Shown: positions 34,431 to 44,044, numbered from the stretch's first letter. The stretch: 64,000 bases of DNA from an uncultured Lachnospiraceae bacterium (GCA_946537305.1 CAMNFR010000007.1:1-64000), one strand, 5' to 3'. Numbers and translations are program-made. Notes: generated by a model not told the origin, from the letters alone.

Positions 34431-35780
34431 CTACCGCGTCAGGTTCTGCACCCATTTATATTTTCTGAGGCGGTACATGACCCACGGGATCTTGCCCACT
34501 TCATCCAGGCAGGTGCAGGCATAGACGGCCAGCACGTGCCAGTGGAACACAAACGCACCAAGAACCGCCAGCGGGATGGCCAGGCCCCACATGCAGATTG
34601 CCAGGCTGTACATGTCGAACAGGGTATCTCCGCCGCCGTCCAGCACGCCGTTGATGCATACGGTGTTCACGCATCTGCCGATCATATAGATCGCCATGAT
34701 CACCATCATCCCTGTAAGATAGCTTCTCGCCTGATCACTCAGAATGACCATGCGCACGGTAATGGGCGTCACCGCCAGCACCAGCGCCATGGATCCAAGC
34801 CCGATCACCCACGAAACATTCTTCAGCTTCATGCCAACGGCCTTTCCCATCTCCAACCTGCCGGCGCCTAGTTCATTGCCTACCATAATGCCGGCGGCAC
34901 TGCCCACACCGTTGCAGGCGCAGCAGATCAGGTCGCGGATGACAGCCGACACAGAATTGGCGGCCGCCGCATCTACTCCCAAATGCCCCATGATGGCCGT
35001 ATAGGAGGTGAAGCCTACACCCCACAGCAAGCTGCCCCCTAAAAGTGGAATGACCTGGCGGACAAAATCTCTGCCCAGTTCCTTATTTCTCTGAAGGATC
35101 TTTTCGATGTGCGGGCGAAGGCTTCCGGCCCGCAGCGAAAAGTAAATGCAAAGGATCAATTCGATTACCCTGGCAATGGCCGTCGCCAGGGCTGCCCCTC
35201 TTGCCTCCATGCGGGGTGCTCCCAGAAGTCCAAAAATAAAGATCGCGTTCAGAACTATATTCAGGACCACCGCGACAGAACTGACAGCTGCGGTGACGGA
35301 CACATGATCCGTCACCTTAAAAATCGTCAGATAGCACTGTGATATTCCTGTCAGCAAATAGGACCATCCGGCGATCCGAAGATAAGTGCTGCCGATGGAA
35401 ATCAGAACCTCATCATGCGCGAAGATCCGCATCAAAATCTCCGGACACCCCTCGCAGAGAAGAAAGAACACCAGCGAGATCAGTCCGCACCAACGCAGGA
35501 TCATGCGGAACAGCTCCTCAATGGTGGTTGAATCTCCCTTTCCGAAATATTGTGATCCAAGGATCGCTCCCGCAGAGGTCACGGCAAATATAAACATATT
35601 CTGTACAAACTGAATCTGCGTAGCCAGCGATACGGCCGCCATCTGTTCCTGCGCGACCCTCCCCAGCATCAGCGCGTCACAGGCCGCCACCAGCGCCAGC
35701 ATCAGGCTCTGAACGATGATCGGCGCCGACAGCGTATACAGGCGGTGATAAAAAAGGCGGTTATCAATACGTATTTCCAT
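34431..35780 (-). CDS. MATE-family efflux transporter
   Basis: 449 residues with about twelve hydrophobic helices in two similar halves, typical of MATE exporters. Family landmarks are LYTLSAPIIVQSLMLALVAA at the start, GAILGSQYFGKGD after helix 2, and GNELGAGRLEMGKAVG in the second half. These antiporters use Na+ or H+ to expel cationic or aromatic compounds. It is transcribed alone on the minus strand, divergent from the HTH-Uma2 gene. Its substrate is unknown, and it shows no clear link to the glycan genes around it. Confidence 0.88.
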   Translation of the reverse strand: MEIRIDNRLFYHRLYTLSAPIIVQSLMLALVAACDALMLGRVAQEQMAAVSLATQIQFVQNMFIFAVTSAGAILGSQYFGKGDSTTIEELFRMILRWCGLISLVFFLLCEGCPEILMRIFAHDEVLISIGSTYLRIAGWSYLLTGISQCYLTIFKVTDHVSVTAAVSSVAVVLNIVLNAIFIFGLLGAPRMEARGAALATAIARVIELILCIYFSLRAGSLRPHIEKILQRNKELGRDFVRQVIPLLGGSLLWGVGFTSYTAIMGHLGVDAAAANSVSAVIRDLICCACNGVGSAAGIMVGNELGAGRLEMGKAVGMKLKNVSWVIGLGSMALVLAVTPITVRMVILSDQARSYLTGMMVIMAIYMIGRCVNTVCINGVLDGGGDTLFDMYSLAICMWGLAIPLAVLGAFVFHWHVLAVYACTCLDEVGKIPWVMYRLRKYKWVQNLTR

Positions 35781-36022
35781 CTTCTCTGCTCTCTTCCGAA
35801 AACAATATACTTACTCGAACCAGGTGATCTTGTCACATGACGTATTATGACATCATCTCATCCTAACATTGGTACATTATCATAGAACTGCCAAGTTGGC
35901 AAGTATAACCGAAAGGTTTTCCGGCTGTACGAATATTGATTTCCCGCATCTTGCATTTGGCAATATATATTTCCATTAGGATGTTAATTGGAACATTTAT
36001 TGATTTTACATGGCGATTTCGC
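35781..36022. other. AT-rich divergent intergenic region
   Basis: The MATE and HTH-Uma2 genes are transcribed away from each other across 295 bases with no gene. The short palindrome GCCAAGTTGGC (35890-35900) could be an operator. TTGGCAA recurs near 35896 and 35957. I see nothing else convincing besides the promoter at 36023. Confidence 0.35.
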
Positions 36023-36051
36023 TTGATGTTGTTTTGATTGAATGCTATAAT
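36023..36051 (+). promoter_or_regulatory. Promoter of the HTH-Uma2 gene
   Basis: TTGATG, 17 bases, then a perfect TATAAT, 25 bases before the start codon. Confidence 0.65.
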
Positions 36052-36075
36052 CCAATTAACGAAAGGAGGCTTCTT

Positions 36076-36894
36076 ATGACAATTGACGAGATCAAAGCCA
36101 AAAAGATTGAGCTGGGACTTACCAATGAATGGATCGCGGAAGCATCCAGGGTTCCGTTAAGTACAGTGCAGAAGATTATGAGCGGACAGACCAAAGCGCC
36201 CCGAAAGCTTACGATCGATGCTATTGTTAAAGCCCTCTCGGAGGCTGATGTCGATCATACCCGCCAGGCTTCCAGGCCATATTCCTTTTCCGGACTTACA
36301 GACACAGGAATCGTGCGCGAATCCACATGGAATGATACCTCTGCTTATAAAAAGCGCAAATATACCTTGGATGATTACTATGCGCTCCCGGATGATCAGC
36401 GTGTGGAACTGATTGACGGTGTCTTTTACGATATGGCTGCCCCTGCCGCCATCCATCAGATCATTCTGGGAGATCTGTATATCCTGTTCCGGGAATGTGC
36501 GGAACGGCATGGGATGCCCTGCCATGTATTCCTCTCTCCCTTTGATGTTCGACTGGACAAGGACAACTACACCATGGTACAGCCGGACCTGGTCATTTTC
36601 TGTCATGATTTCGACATCAACATGAAACGCTACGAGGGTGCTCCGGATCTGGCCGTGGAGATCCTCTCTCCCTCCACCCGCTCCAAGGATATGGTGCTGA
36701 AGCTGTATAAGTACCAGCAGGCTGGGGTGAAGGAATATTGGATCGTTGATCCGAAGAACAGGGCAGTGACGGTCCACTTCTTTGATGACCCGGATTATGA
36801 TCCCAGGAAATACACCTTCCACGATAAGATTCCCGTCAACATCTCCGGGGGGACCTGTGTCATCGACTTCTCCCGTGTCAAGCTGCCGGAATAG
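36076..36894 (+). CDS. HTH domain fused to a Uma2/DUF820 nuclease-like domain
   Basis: 272 residues. Residues 1-55 are a lambda-repressor-like HTH (GLTNEWIAEASRVPLSTVQK). From about 95 on is Uma2, a PD-(D/E)XK-fold domain: ELIDGVFYDMAAP, VQPDLVIFC with the metal-binding Asp, and APDLAVEILSPSTRSKD, then YWIVDP. These supply the Asp and Glu of the nuclease core. Uma2 proteins are very numerous in cyanobacteria and some Clostridia, and their biological role is not established. The HTH could direct the nuclease to a site or autoregulate the gene. The ATG at 36076 follows GAAAGGAGGCTTCTT. The frame extends upstream through the promoter and is not used. Confidence 0.83.
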   Translation: MTIDEIKAKKIELGLTNEWIAEASRVPLSTVQKIMSGQTKAPRKLTIDAIVKALSEADVDHTRQASRPYSFSGLTDTGIVRESTWNDTSAYKKRKYTLDDYYALPDDQRVELIDGVFYDMAAPAAIHQIILGDLYILFRECAERHGMPCHVFLSPFDVRLDKDNYTMVQPDLVIFCHDFDINMKRYEGAPDLAVEILSPSTRSKDMVLKLYKYQQAGVKEYWIVDPKNRAVTVHFFDDPDYDPRKYTFHDKIPVNISGGTCVIDFSRVKLPE

Positions 36895-36956
36895 GGGCGG
36901 AACACAACAAAATACATCTCTCAGATTCATCTTGTGAAAATCCTGATATTCCGCTG

Positions 36957-36988
36957 ACTCTCCTGATAGTTTTCAGGAGAGTTTTTTG
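36957..36988 (+). terminator. Terminator of the HTH-Uma2 gene
   Basis: ACTCTCCTGA pairs perfectly with TCAGGAGAGT and is followed by six T residues. Confidence 0.88.
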
Positions 36989-37042
36989 ATTATAATTCAG
37001 TCATAACTGCGAAAAACAAGGAAGCTACAGAAAGGAGAAACT

Positions 37043-38215
37043 ATGTTTATCAAAGGAGTCAACCTTGGAAACTGGCTGGTCCTGGAAAAATGGATGAGCC
37101 CCCATCTCTTTGATGGCACCACGGCAGAGGATGAATATTATCTTCCGACGCAGCTGCCGAAAGAAATCTACGAGGCCCGCATGCTGATCCATCGCAGCGA
37201 ATATATTACGGAACGTGACTTCGCCAAGATCGCTTCCATCGGTCTGACGCACGTACGTATTCCGGTTCCCTATTTCATTTTCGGAGACCGCGCTCCATTC
37301 ATCGGCTGCATTGAGCATCTGGATCATGCCTTTTCCTGGGCAGAAAAATATGGCCTGAAGATCCTGATCGATCTTCACACGGCCCCGCTGTCACAGAACG
37401 GTTTTGACAACGGCGGTATCTGCGGTGTGTGCAAATGGAGCCAGACACCCGCGGAAGTAGACTTTGTACTGGACGTTCTTGAGAAGCTTGCCACCCGCTA
37501 CGAAGGAAGACAGGGGCTTTGGGGCATCACGCCCATCAATGAGCCGATCACGGAACCCATGTGGTCCACCATGGATGTACCGAATCGTTACAAACCTGAG
37601 GATCCGAAGCTGGCGGCAGGTTCAGCCCCCAACACGCTGGATTTCCTGCGAAGCTTCTATACCAAGGCCTTCGAGCGCATCGCTCCACACCTGGGTGAAT
37701 ATCAGTATGTAGTCTTCCATGATGCTTTCCGCCTGAAAGATTGGAAGGATTTCCTTACACAGGATATCTTCAGGGGCCGCGTTGTTCTGGACACCCATCA
37801 GTATCTGATGGTAGCCGAAGCCTATGGCTGCCCGCAGAACCTGGCCGGTTATGTCAAGTATATTGAAGATGTATGGGCCAAGGATATCGCAGAAGTACAG
37901 TCATATGTTCCTGTGATCGTGGGTGAGTGGTGCGTATTCAATTCCTACGCCGTGGGCGTGGACACCAAGGGCGGTCAGACCAGCTTGAACGGCCTGGACT
38001 TCTCAGAGAATACGGAAACCTTCACTCCCGAGCAGAAGAAAACCATCTATCAGACGATTGCGAATGCCCACCTGAATGCCTGGCAGAACGGATCCGGCTA
38101 TTTCTACTGGAGCTACAAACTGCTGCTGGATACCGTAAACGAACCGAATTGGATCGGATGGGATGCCTGGGATCTTGGCAAATGCCATGACCTTGGCTGG
38201 TTCCCGAACGTATAA
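37043..38215 (+). CDS. GH5 beta-glucanase, exo-1,3-glucanase-like (GH5_9 type)
   Basis: 390 residues beginning at the catalytic domain itself (GVNLGNWLVLEKWMSPHLF), as in yeast-type exo-1,3-beta-glucanases. The acid/base is Glu167 (ITPINEPITEP) and the nucleophile Glu295 (VIVGEWCVF). ILIDLHTAP near 108 and the aromatic YWSYKLL near the end are also typical. No signal peptide, so it acts on imported oligosaccharides. The start follows AGAAAGGAGAAACT. It precedes a GPH sugar symporter by 63 bases, and the pair probably form one unit: import of a glucoside followed by hydrolysis. Exact linkage specificity remains a guess. Confidence 0.83.
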   Translation: MFIKGVNLGNWLVLEKWMSPHLFDGTTAEDEYYLPTQLPKEIYEARMLIHRSEYITERDFAKIASIGLTHVRIPVPYFIFGDRAPFIGCIEHLDHAFSWAEKYGLKILIDLHTAPLSQNGFDNGGICGVCKWSQTPAEVDFVLDVLEKLATRYEGRQGLWGITPINEPITEPMWSTMDVPNRYKPEDPKLAAGSAPNTLDFLRSFYTKAFERIAPHLGEYQYVVFHDAFRLKDWKDFLTQDIFRGRVVLDTHQYLMVAEAYGCPQNLAGYVKYIEDVWAKDIAEVQSYVPVIVGEWCVFNSYAVGVDTKGGQTSLNGLDFSENTETFTPEQKKTIYQTIANAHLNAWQNGSGYFYWSYKLLLDTVNEPNWIGWDAWDLGKCHDLGWFPNV

Positions 38216-38278
38216 TGTTAGCGGCAGTGTAACACATTTCCTGTACTTTACATAATCAATTCTTAGAAGGAGAATATC

Positions 38279-39676
38279 ATGAATACAAAAGCTATGGATC
38301 CCAACGCAAAGCTCTCCTGGCTGGAGCGCATCGCCTACGGTATCGGCGACTATGCCGGCAACCTGGTCTACTCTTCCATCTCTGCCTTTCTTCTGGTATA
38401 CTATGTATCGGTAGTAGGCGTTCCCTCAGCAGCAGCGGCATCCGTCATGGCCATTTCCAAGATCTTTGACGGTGTTTCTGATCTGTTCATGGGACGTATC
38501 GTAGATAAAACAAAGTCCAAATACGGCAAAGCCCGTCCCTGGCTGGTACGCGCCAGCATTCCGCTGGCCATCTGCACGGTACTGATGTTCACCGTACCCG
38601 CCGGTTTTACCGGTACACTGCAGATCGCCTACATTTTCCTGACCTATAACCTGGTCTCCACCATTTTCTATACTGCTCTGAACGTACCCTACGCCACACT
38701 GCAGGGTCTGATGACCACCAATCAATATGAGCGCGGTCTTCTGGGTAACTTCCGTATGCTGCTGGCTACCTTCGGCACCATGACCGTTAACACCGTTGTA
38801 ATGAAGCTGGTCACCGCTTTCGGCGGCAGTGATACCTCGCAGTTTGGATGGACCATGGCCATGGTCGTCCTGATGGTCGCCTTTGTAGTGCTCAACCTGA
38901 TCACCTTCTTCTGCACGAAGGAGCGCGTCGTGGATAATGCATCCGAAGCTGCAGATGCATCTGCCAAGCAGGGACCTACGGTCATGGAAGCACTGAAGTC
39001 TCTTCTTCAGAATAAGTACTGGATCCTGATGGTCATCTTCCTGTTTGCGCTGTACTTCATGATGTCCACCTTCTTCGGGAGCAATTACTACTTCGCGCAG
39101 TATGTACTGGACAATGAGGGCGCGTATTCCGGTCTGGCTAACGCACTGTCCCTGGCACAGATGGGTATCATGTTCGTGACCCCCATCATCATGATGAAGG
39201 TATCCAAACGCTGGACCGGATTTCTGGGCATGGCCATCTCTGCTGTCGGCTTTGTGATGACGCTACTTGCGGGCCAGAATGTGGGCATTGTTTTTGCCGC
39301 CAATATTATCAAGGGTCTGGGCTTTGGCTGCGGCGCCGCCACGATGTTCGGTATGCTGCAGGATGCCATCACCTACGGCCAGTGGAAGACCGGCGTCCAG
39401 GCCACCGGTATGGGCAACGCCGCCTCCTCCTTCACCATGAAGATCGGCTCCGGTCTGGGCACCGCAGCTCTTGGCTGGATCCTTTCCGCCGGTGGGTTTG
39501 ATGCAGATCCCACTTCCGCCTCCGCCATTGCCTCTATCAACGTTGCCTGTATCTGGGTACCGCTGATCGTCTGCGCTATCGGTATGGCATGCCTCCTTCT
39601 CTTCGATCTGGACAAGCACTATGCGAAGGTCGTGGAAGATCTGGAGAACGGACGTTGGGCAGGTTCTGAAAAATAA
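38279..39676 (+). CDS. GPH-family cation:glycoside symporter
   Basis: 465 residues with about twelve membrane helices. It belongs to the MelB-type glycoside-pentoside-hexuronide group. The diagnostic helix II/loop reads ISKIFDGVSDLFMGRIVDKT followed by GKARPWL, and both Asp residues that bind the coupling cation in MelB are kept (FDGVSD). The start follows AGAAGGAGAATATC. It lies between the GH5 enzyme and the AraC regulator and probably takes up an oligosaccharide cut by GH5 or the GH43 xylosidase. It differs clearly from the two GPH proteins at 48.6-52.1 kb, which lack these acids. Confidence 0.87.
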   Translation: MNTKAMDPNAKLSWLERIAYGIGDYAGNLVYSSISAFLLVYYVSVVGVPSAAAASVMAISKIFDGVSDLFMGRIVDKTKSKYGKARPWLVRASIPLAICTVLMFTVPAGFTGTLQIAYIFLTYNLVSTIFYTALNVPYATLQGLMTTNQYERGLLGNFRMLLATFGTMTVNTVVMKLVTAFGGSDTSQFGWTMAMVVLMVAFVVLNLITFFCTKERVVDNASEAADASAKQGPTVMEALKSLLQNKYWILMVIFLFALYFMMSTFFGSNYYFAQYVLDNEGAYSGLANALSLAQMGIMFVTPIIMMKVSKRWTGFLGMAISAVGFVMTLLAGQNVGIVFAANIIKGLGFGCGAATMFGMLQDAITYGQWKTGVQATGMGNAASSFTMKIGSGLGTAALGWILSAGGFDADPTSASAIASINVACIWVPLIVCAIGMACLLLFDLDKHYAKVVEDLENGRWAGSEK

Positions 39677-39699
39677 ACCAATCTATCCTTCATAGAACA

Positions 39700-39732
39700 G
39701 GTGGACGATCCCGAAAAGATCGTCCACCCTTT
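39700..39732 (+). terminator. Terminator after the GPH symporter
   Basis: GGTGGACGATC pairs perfectly with GATCGTCCACC. Only CTTTG follows, so it may be weak. Confidence 0.65.
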
Positions 39733-39756
39733 GTGCATATTCAGGAGTGACCTAGA

Positions 39757-40719
39757 ATGGAAGAAATGAGATATTTGCCGGATTCTATTGATTCCGAACG
39801 CATCAAAAGTAAAAGCCGTCTGCGGGAATCCGACTGCCTTCCGGACTTTCGCAGGCGAAAGCTGGATGAGAAAATTGCGGCCCGAATGTTTGCGATCCGT
39901 GAGAACCGTGCCCGGCACAATCCTTATGATCAGGAGCAGCGGGAGTTGAACGCCATTGCCCAGGGAGATACGGCCGCCCTGGAACAAAGCATCCTGGAGG
40001 AATATGCGGGACAGCTCGGAACATTAAATGAAGAAGACAGTCTCCGTAATATCAAGAACATATGCATCGTCGTGATCACACTGGCCAGCCGTGCAGCCAT
40101 CCGCGGAGGTATGTCCCCGGAACTGGCCTTTGCCGCGAGTGATATCTTTATCTCCGAGATGGAACGGTGCCGCTACTTCACGTCCGTCGCACGCATCTGC
40201 CGTGGTGCGGAATACTGGTATACCAGGGTCGTACATGAGATCCGGGAACATTCTTACACCGGGATCACGCCCTCGTCCGCAGGAATGCAGGCAGGAAAGG
40301 ATCCCTTCCGGCAGCTGATCCATACAGAAATCACCCGTGAAAAAGGACAGGCGCAGGAAAACGAACATGTTTCCCGCGCCAAGGATTACATCTACCGGAA
40401 CCTTCACGGAAAGCTCGGCACCGAGGAGATAGCGGAAGCGCTGGCCCTGAATCCGCGCTATCTTTCCACGCTCTTCCACCGCGAGACAGGCATGAAAATT
40501 TCTCAATATATCCGGCAGGAAAAAATAAGGCTTGTCAAAAATATGCTTACCTACTCAGAATACAGCTATCTGGAGATTGCCCACTATCTTGGTTTCTCTT
40601 CCCAAAGCCACCTGGGCGATGTTTTCCGGAAAGAGACCGGCATGACATTAAAGGAATACCGGCAGATGTATCAAAGAAAAGATTCCTTGCCTTCCTCCGC
40701 CGGGGATGATACACTGTGA
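39757..40719 (+). CDS. AraC-family transcriptional regulator
   Basis: 320 residues. The C-terminal hundred residues form the double HTH of AraC/XylS proteins: SRAKDYIYRNLHGKLGTEEI, NPRYLSTLFHRETGMKISQY and EIAHYLGFSSQSHLGDVFRK. The N-terminal 200 residues are helical, not a cupin, and resemble the sensory part of the YSIRK-type AraC regulators of Lachnospiraceae. The start follows AGGAGTGACCTAGA. It sits between the GPH symporter and the GH43 enzyme and ends 33 bases before the latter, so it likely activates these genes in response to an imported sugar. Confidence 0.86.
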   Translation: MEEMRYLPDSIDSERIKSKSRLRESDCLPDFRRRKLDEKIAARMFAIRENRARHNPYDQEQRELNAIAQGDTAALEQSILEEYAGQLGTLNEEDSLRNIKNICIVVITLASRAAIRGGMSPELAFAASDIFISEMERCRYFTSVARICRGAEYWYTRVVHEIREHSYTGITPSSAGMQAGKDPFRQLIHTEITREKGQAQENEHVSRAKDYIYRNLHGKLGTEEIAEALALNPRYLSTLFHRETGMKISQYIRQEKIRLVKNMLTYSEYSYLEIAHYLGFSSQSHLGDVFRKETGMTLKEYRQMYQRKDSLPSSAGDDTL

Positions 40720-40752
40720 CCAAAAACAAAAAGAAACAGGAGACTGCTTTCT

Positions 40753-42375
40753 ATGATCCGCAATCCTATTTTACCTGGTTTTCACAGCGACCCTTGCCTT
40801 TGCCGCAGGGGCGATGATTATTATCTGGCCTGCTCTTCCTTTGAGTGGTTCCCCGGTGTTCCGGTCTATCACTCCCGGGACCTGGTCCACTGGGAGCTTT
40901 TTACCCATATTCTGACGGACGCCGATGAGCTTGGACTGCGCGGTCTTCCCTCCGCCAAGGGCATCTGGGCCCCCTGCCTGACCTGGTGCGAAGAGGATGG
41001 TCTTTTCTACCTGGCGTACGGCGTTATGCGCTCCATGAACGCCCGATTCTTTGATATCGATAACTACCTGATCACGGCGCCGGAAATCACCGGTCCGTGG
41101 TCTGAACCGGTATACCTTCATTCTGCCGGTTTTGATGCCTCCTGCTTCCATGATGATGACGGCCGGAAATGGATCGTCTCTCTGGAGTGGGAGACGCGTG
41201 ACGGTTACCGCAAGCCCGGCGGCATCTGTCTGGCAGAATATTCACCCGAAAAAAAAGCCCTCACCGGATATCCCCGGCGCATCCACATGGGAAGCACACT
41301 GCGGGGATGCCTGGAAGGCCCTCATCTGTATAAAAGAAATGGCTGGTATTATCTGATGTGCGCCGAGGGCGGCACGGGCTACTATCATTGTGTCACCATG
41401 GCCAGATCCCGTGATCTCTTCGGCCCCTACGAGCCGGACCCTGCAGGGCCGCTTCTCACCTCCGTGCCGGAGGAGCATGATGAATCGGCGGATACCGACC
41501 ATCTGAAGCCCCGATATTACAACCCGGATGCGCCTCTGCAGAAGGCCGGCCACGGCAGTCTGTCGGAAACCCCGGATGGCATTCCGTTCATAGCGTTTCA
41601 CTGCGCGAGACCGTTCGTGCCGGAGCTTTGCTGCACCCTGGGAAGAGAAGCCGGCTTGCAGCGCATGGAATGGACGGATGACGGATGGCTTCGCATGCCT
41701 GGCAGCGGAAATCTTGTCCGTCTGGAATCCGAGGATGCCGGGCTGCCGCCCTATCAGGCCGCTCCGCTGCCGGCACGGGATGACTTTGACGCCGCCTCTC
41801 TCGCTTCCGGCTGGTATGCGCCCCGGATCGATCCGGCCTCTTTCTGTGACCTGACAGCACGTCCCGGGTGGCTTCGTATACAGGGACAGCAGTCTGTCAG
41901 CTCCACCGACCGCGTGAGCTTTCTGGCGCGTATCCTGACAGACCTTTACACGACCGTGACCACAAAAATGGATTTTTCCCCGGACATCTATCAGCACTCC
42001 GCCGGTCTGCTCTTTTACTATGACAACATGAATTACGTGTGGCTGCGCAAGACCTGGAGCGATACCTTAGGCGGCCCGGCACTTGTCGTCATGGAGGTCG
42101 ACCGCGGCGTAAAGCGCGACCACAACGAGAGCCGAATTCCGGCCCGGGAAGGAACGGTATGGCTGCAGCTTCAGATCACGGGACGCACATTCCGCTTCCG
42201 CTGGTCTGCAGACGGGGAAACATGGTGCCTGATTGGCCCCGAATTCCCTACCTGGCACCTTTCCGATGAGCACAGTGGCTACGGGGAATTCACCGGTGCC
42301 CTGACAGGCATTGCCTGTACAGATTCTATGTTTCATCAGAAATGCGCTGATTTTGATTTTATCCAGTTCTCATGA
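40753..42375 (+). CDS. GH43 beta-xylosidase (XynB/GH43_11 type)
   Basis: 540 residues, the normal length of the selenomonad xylosidase group. The N-terminal five-bladed propeller begins NPILPGFHSDPCLCRRGDDY. The catalytic set is Asp13 (base), Asp128 (FDASCF) and Glu188 (CLEGPHLY, acid). From about residue 345 a beta-sandwich (DFDAASLASGWYAPRIDP onward) completes the active site as in that group. There is no signal peptide, so it hydrolyses imported xylo-oligosaccharides, possibly also arabinosides. The start follows AACAGGAGACTGCTTTCT. It is co-oriented with the AraC gene just upstream. Confidence 0.9.
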   Translation: MIRNPILPGFHSDPCLCRRGDDYYLACSSFEWFPGVPVYHSRDLVHWELFTHILTDADELGLRGLPSAKGIWAPCLTWCEEDGLFYLAYGVMRSMNARFFDIDNYLITAPEITGPWSEPVYLHSAGFDASCFHDDDGRKWIVSLEWETRDGYRKPGGICLAEYSPEKKALTGYPRRIHMGSTLRGCLEGPHLYKRNGWYYLMCAEGGTGYYHCVTMARSRDLFGPYEPDPAGPLLTSVPEEHDESADTDHLKPRYYNPDAPLQKAGHGSLSETPDGIPFIAFHCARPFVPELCCTLGREAGLQRMEWTDDGWLRMPGSGNLVRLESEDAGLPPYQAAPLPARDDFDAASLASGWYAPRIDPASFCDLTARPGWLRIQGQQSVSSTDRVSFLARILTDLYTTVTTKMDFSPDIYQHSAGLLFYYDNMNYVWLRKTWSDTLGGPALVVMEVDRGVKRDHNESRIPAREGTVWLQLQITGRTFRFRWSADGETWCLIGPEFPTWHLSDEHSGYGEFTGALTGIACTDSMFHQKCADFDFIQFS

Positions 42376-42423
42376 CGCCGCCGGCAGCATGTTCTTTACA
42401 CCTTCAGATTTTTACATAAAATA

Positions 42424-42452
42424 TTGCGCGTGCGGCACTTCTGTGCTATAAT
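42424..42452 (+). promoter_or_regulatory. Promoter of the alanine symporter gene
   Basis: TTGCGC, 17 bases, then a perfect TATAAT. Confidence 0.68.
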
Positions 42453-42460
42453 GCGCTAAA

Positions 42461-42517
42461 ATGCGGTCTACATATATGCACTATATTTGTACGATTATAC
42501 ACAAATCCGGACCGCAT
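42461..42517 (+). promoter_or_regulatory. Structured leader of the alanine symporter mRNA
   Basis: ATGCGGTC pairs with GACCGCAT at the two ends. Inside, ATTTGT (42485-42490) pairs with ACAAAT (42501-42506). The structure fills the leader between the start of transcription and the ribosome site and could regulate translation. No known class is recognised. Confidence 0.4.
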
Positions 42518-42540
42518 GTAAAAGGAAAGGATGAAAATGT

Positions 42541-43941
42541 ATGGAACAATTGACAGCAACGATCAGTGAAATCAACGGCGTGATCAACAGCTTTGCGTGG
42601 GGACCGCTCATGCTGCTGCTGCTGGTCGGCACCGGCGTCTATCTGACGATCCGTGTCCGCTGGCTGCAGGTCACACATTTCGGGCGTATTCTGAAGAATA
42701 CCGTCGGCACGCTTTTTGTAAAAGACAAAAAGAGCGACCACGGTGCCAATATCCCCCCGTTCCAGGCGGTAACGACCGCGCTGGCCGGCACCGTCGGCAC
42801 CGGAAATATCGCCGGCGTGACCGGTGCTATCTTCACCGGCGGCCCTGGCGCTGTTTTCTGGATGTGGGTAGCGGCGTTCTTTGGCATGGTCACCAAATAC
42901 TCTGAGATCGTCCTGGCGATGAAATATCGCGTAAAGGATGAATCCGGCGCCTATCACGGCGGCCCGATGTACTATATTGAAAACGGAATCGGCAAGAGCT
43001 GGAAATGGCTTGCCATCATCTTCAGCCTTCTGGGCGGCCTTGCCTCGTTCGGCATCGGCAATATCGCCCAGAGCAACGAGATTTCCGGCGCCCTGCAGGA
43101 TCTCTTCCATATTTCCCCGCTGGTCGCCGGTATCCTGATCGCAGTCCTGGTGGCGCTCGTTACGCTCGGCGGCATTAAGCGAATCGGTGTGGTAACCTCT
43201 TATCTGGTTCCTTTTATGTCCATCTTCTATATTCTGGCCGGTGTGATTCTGATCATCATGCGCGTGACTGAGATCCCTCACGCATTCGCGCTGATCTTCT
43301 CCGGTGCCTTCTCCTTCAAGAGTGTCGGCGGCGGACTTTTCGGTTATGCCATCATGGTCGCCATGAAGCAGGGCTTTGCCCGCGGCGTATTCTCCAATGA
43401 GGCCGGTCTCGGTTCCGCGCCTATCGCCCATGCGGCCAGTTCTACCGAAGAGCCCTGCGAGCAGGCCATCTGGGGCGTGTTCGAGGTCTTTATCGACACC
43501 ATCGTGATCTGCACCATTACGTCCTTCGCGATCATCATGTCTGGCGTTCTGGATACCGCCGGCGGCCTGGACGCTTTTACCTCCAAAGGCGCGGCGGCCG
43601 TGGCAGCCTTTAACTCTATCCTGCCCGGCACCCTGGGCGGCACCATCATCGAGCTGAGCCTGCTCTTCTTCGCGCTGTCCACCATCCTGTCCTGGGCTTA
43701 CTATGGTGAGAACTGCTGGCTGTACCTGACGAACCACAACAAGACCGTGGTCCTGATCTACAAGATCGTCTTTTCGCTGGTCTGCATTGTTGGCGCTGTC
43801 GGCTCCGGCACCCTGATGTGGGACATCGCGGATACCCTGAACGGCCTGATGGCGATTCCCAACCTGATCGCCCTGCTGCTGCTCTCCGGTGTCGTGACCA
43901 CTGTCACGCGGGAGTACTTCTCCAAAAATATGCTGAAATAA
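42541..43941 (+). CDS. AGCS-family sodium:alanine/glycine symporter
   Basis: 466 residues with about eleven helices. Family signatures are clear: FQAVTTALAGTVGTGNIAGV, then TGGPGAVFWMWVAAFFGM with the substrate and ion-binding region, and FSNEAGLGSAPIAHAAS. It imports alanine or glycine with Na+. The ATG at 42541 is preceded by AAAGGAAAGGATGAAAATGT. Earlier ATGs in the leader are out of frame. It has its own promoter and a shared terminator, so it forms a single-gene unit not linked to the glycan genes. Confidence 0.92.
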   Translation: MEQLTATISEINGVINSFAWGPLMLLLLVGTGVYLTIRVRWLQVTHFGRILKNTVGTLFVKDKKSDHGANIPPFQAVTTALAGTVGTGNIAGVTGAIFTGGPGAVFWMWVAAFFGMVTKYSEIVLAMKYRVKDESGAYHGGPMYYIENGIGKSWKWLAIIFSLLGGLASFGIGNIAQSNEISGALQDLFHISPLVAGILIAVLVALVTLGGIKRIGVVTSYLVPFMSIFYILAGVILIIMRVTEIPHAFALIFSGAFSFKSVGGGLFGYAIMVAMKQGFARGVFSNEAGLGSAPIAHAASSTEEPCEQAIWGVFEVFIDTIVICTITSFAIIMSGVLDTAGGLDAFTSKGAAAVAAFNSILPGTLGGTIIELSLLFFALSTILSWAYYGENCWLYLTNHNKTVVLIYKIVFSLVCIVGAVGSGTLMWDIADTLNGLMAIPNLIALLLLSGVVTTVTREYFSKNMLK

Positions 43942-43976
43942 TCTACTTAAAACACGCGCCGTTTGGCGCACATAAA

Positions 43977-44017
43977 AATAAGGCCTTTCCTGTACATCAC
44001 GCAGGAGGGGCCTTATT
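43977..44017. terminator. Bidirectional terminator between converging genes
   Basis: AATAAGGCC with TTTCCTG pairs with CAGGAGG and GGCCTTATT. On the minus strand TTTTTATG follows, so it works best for the GH43-like gene. It also closes the symporter unit. Confidence 0.75.
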
Positions 44018-44044
44018 CTGTTGTTACGGTTTCCATACATCTTG

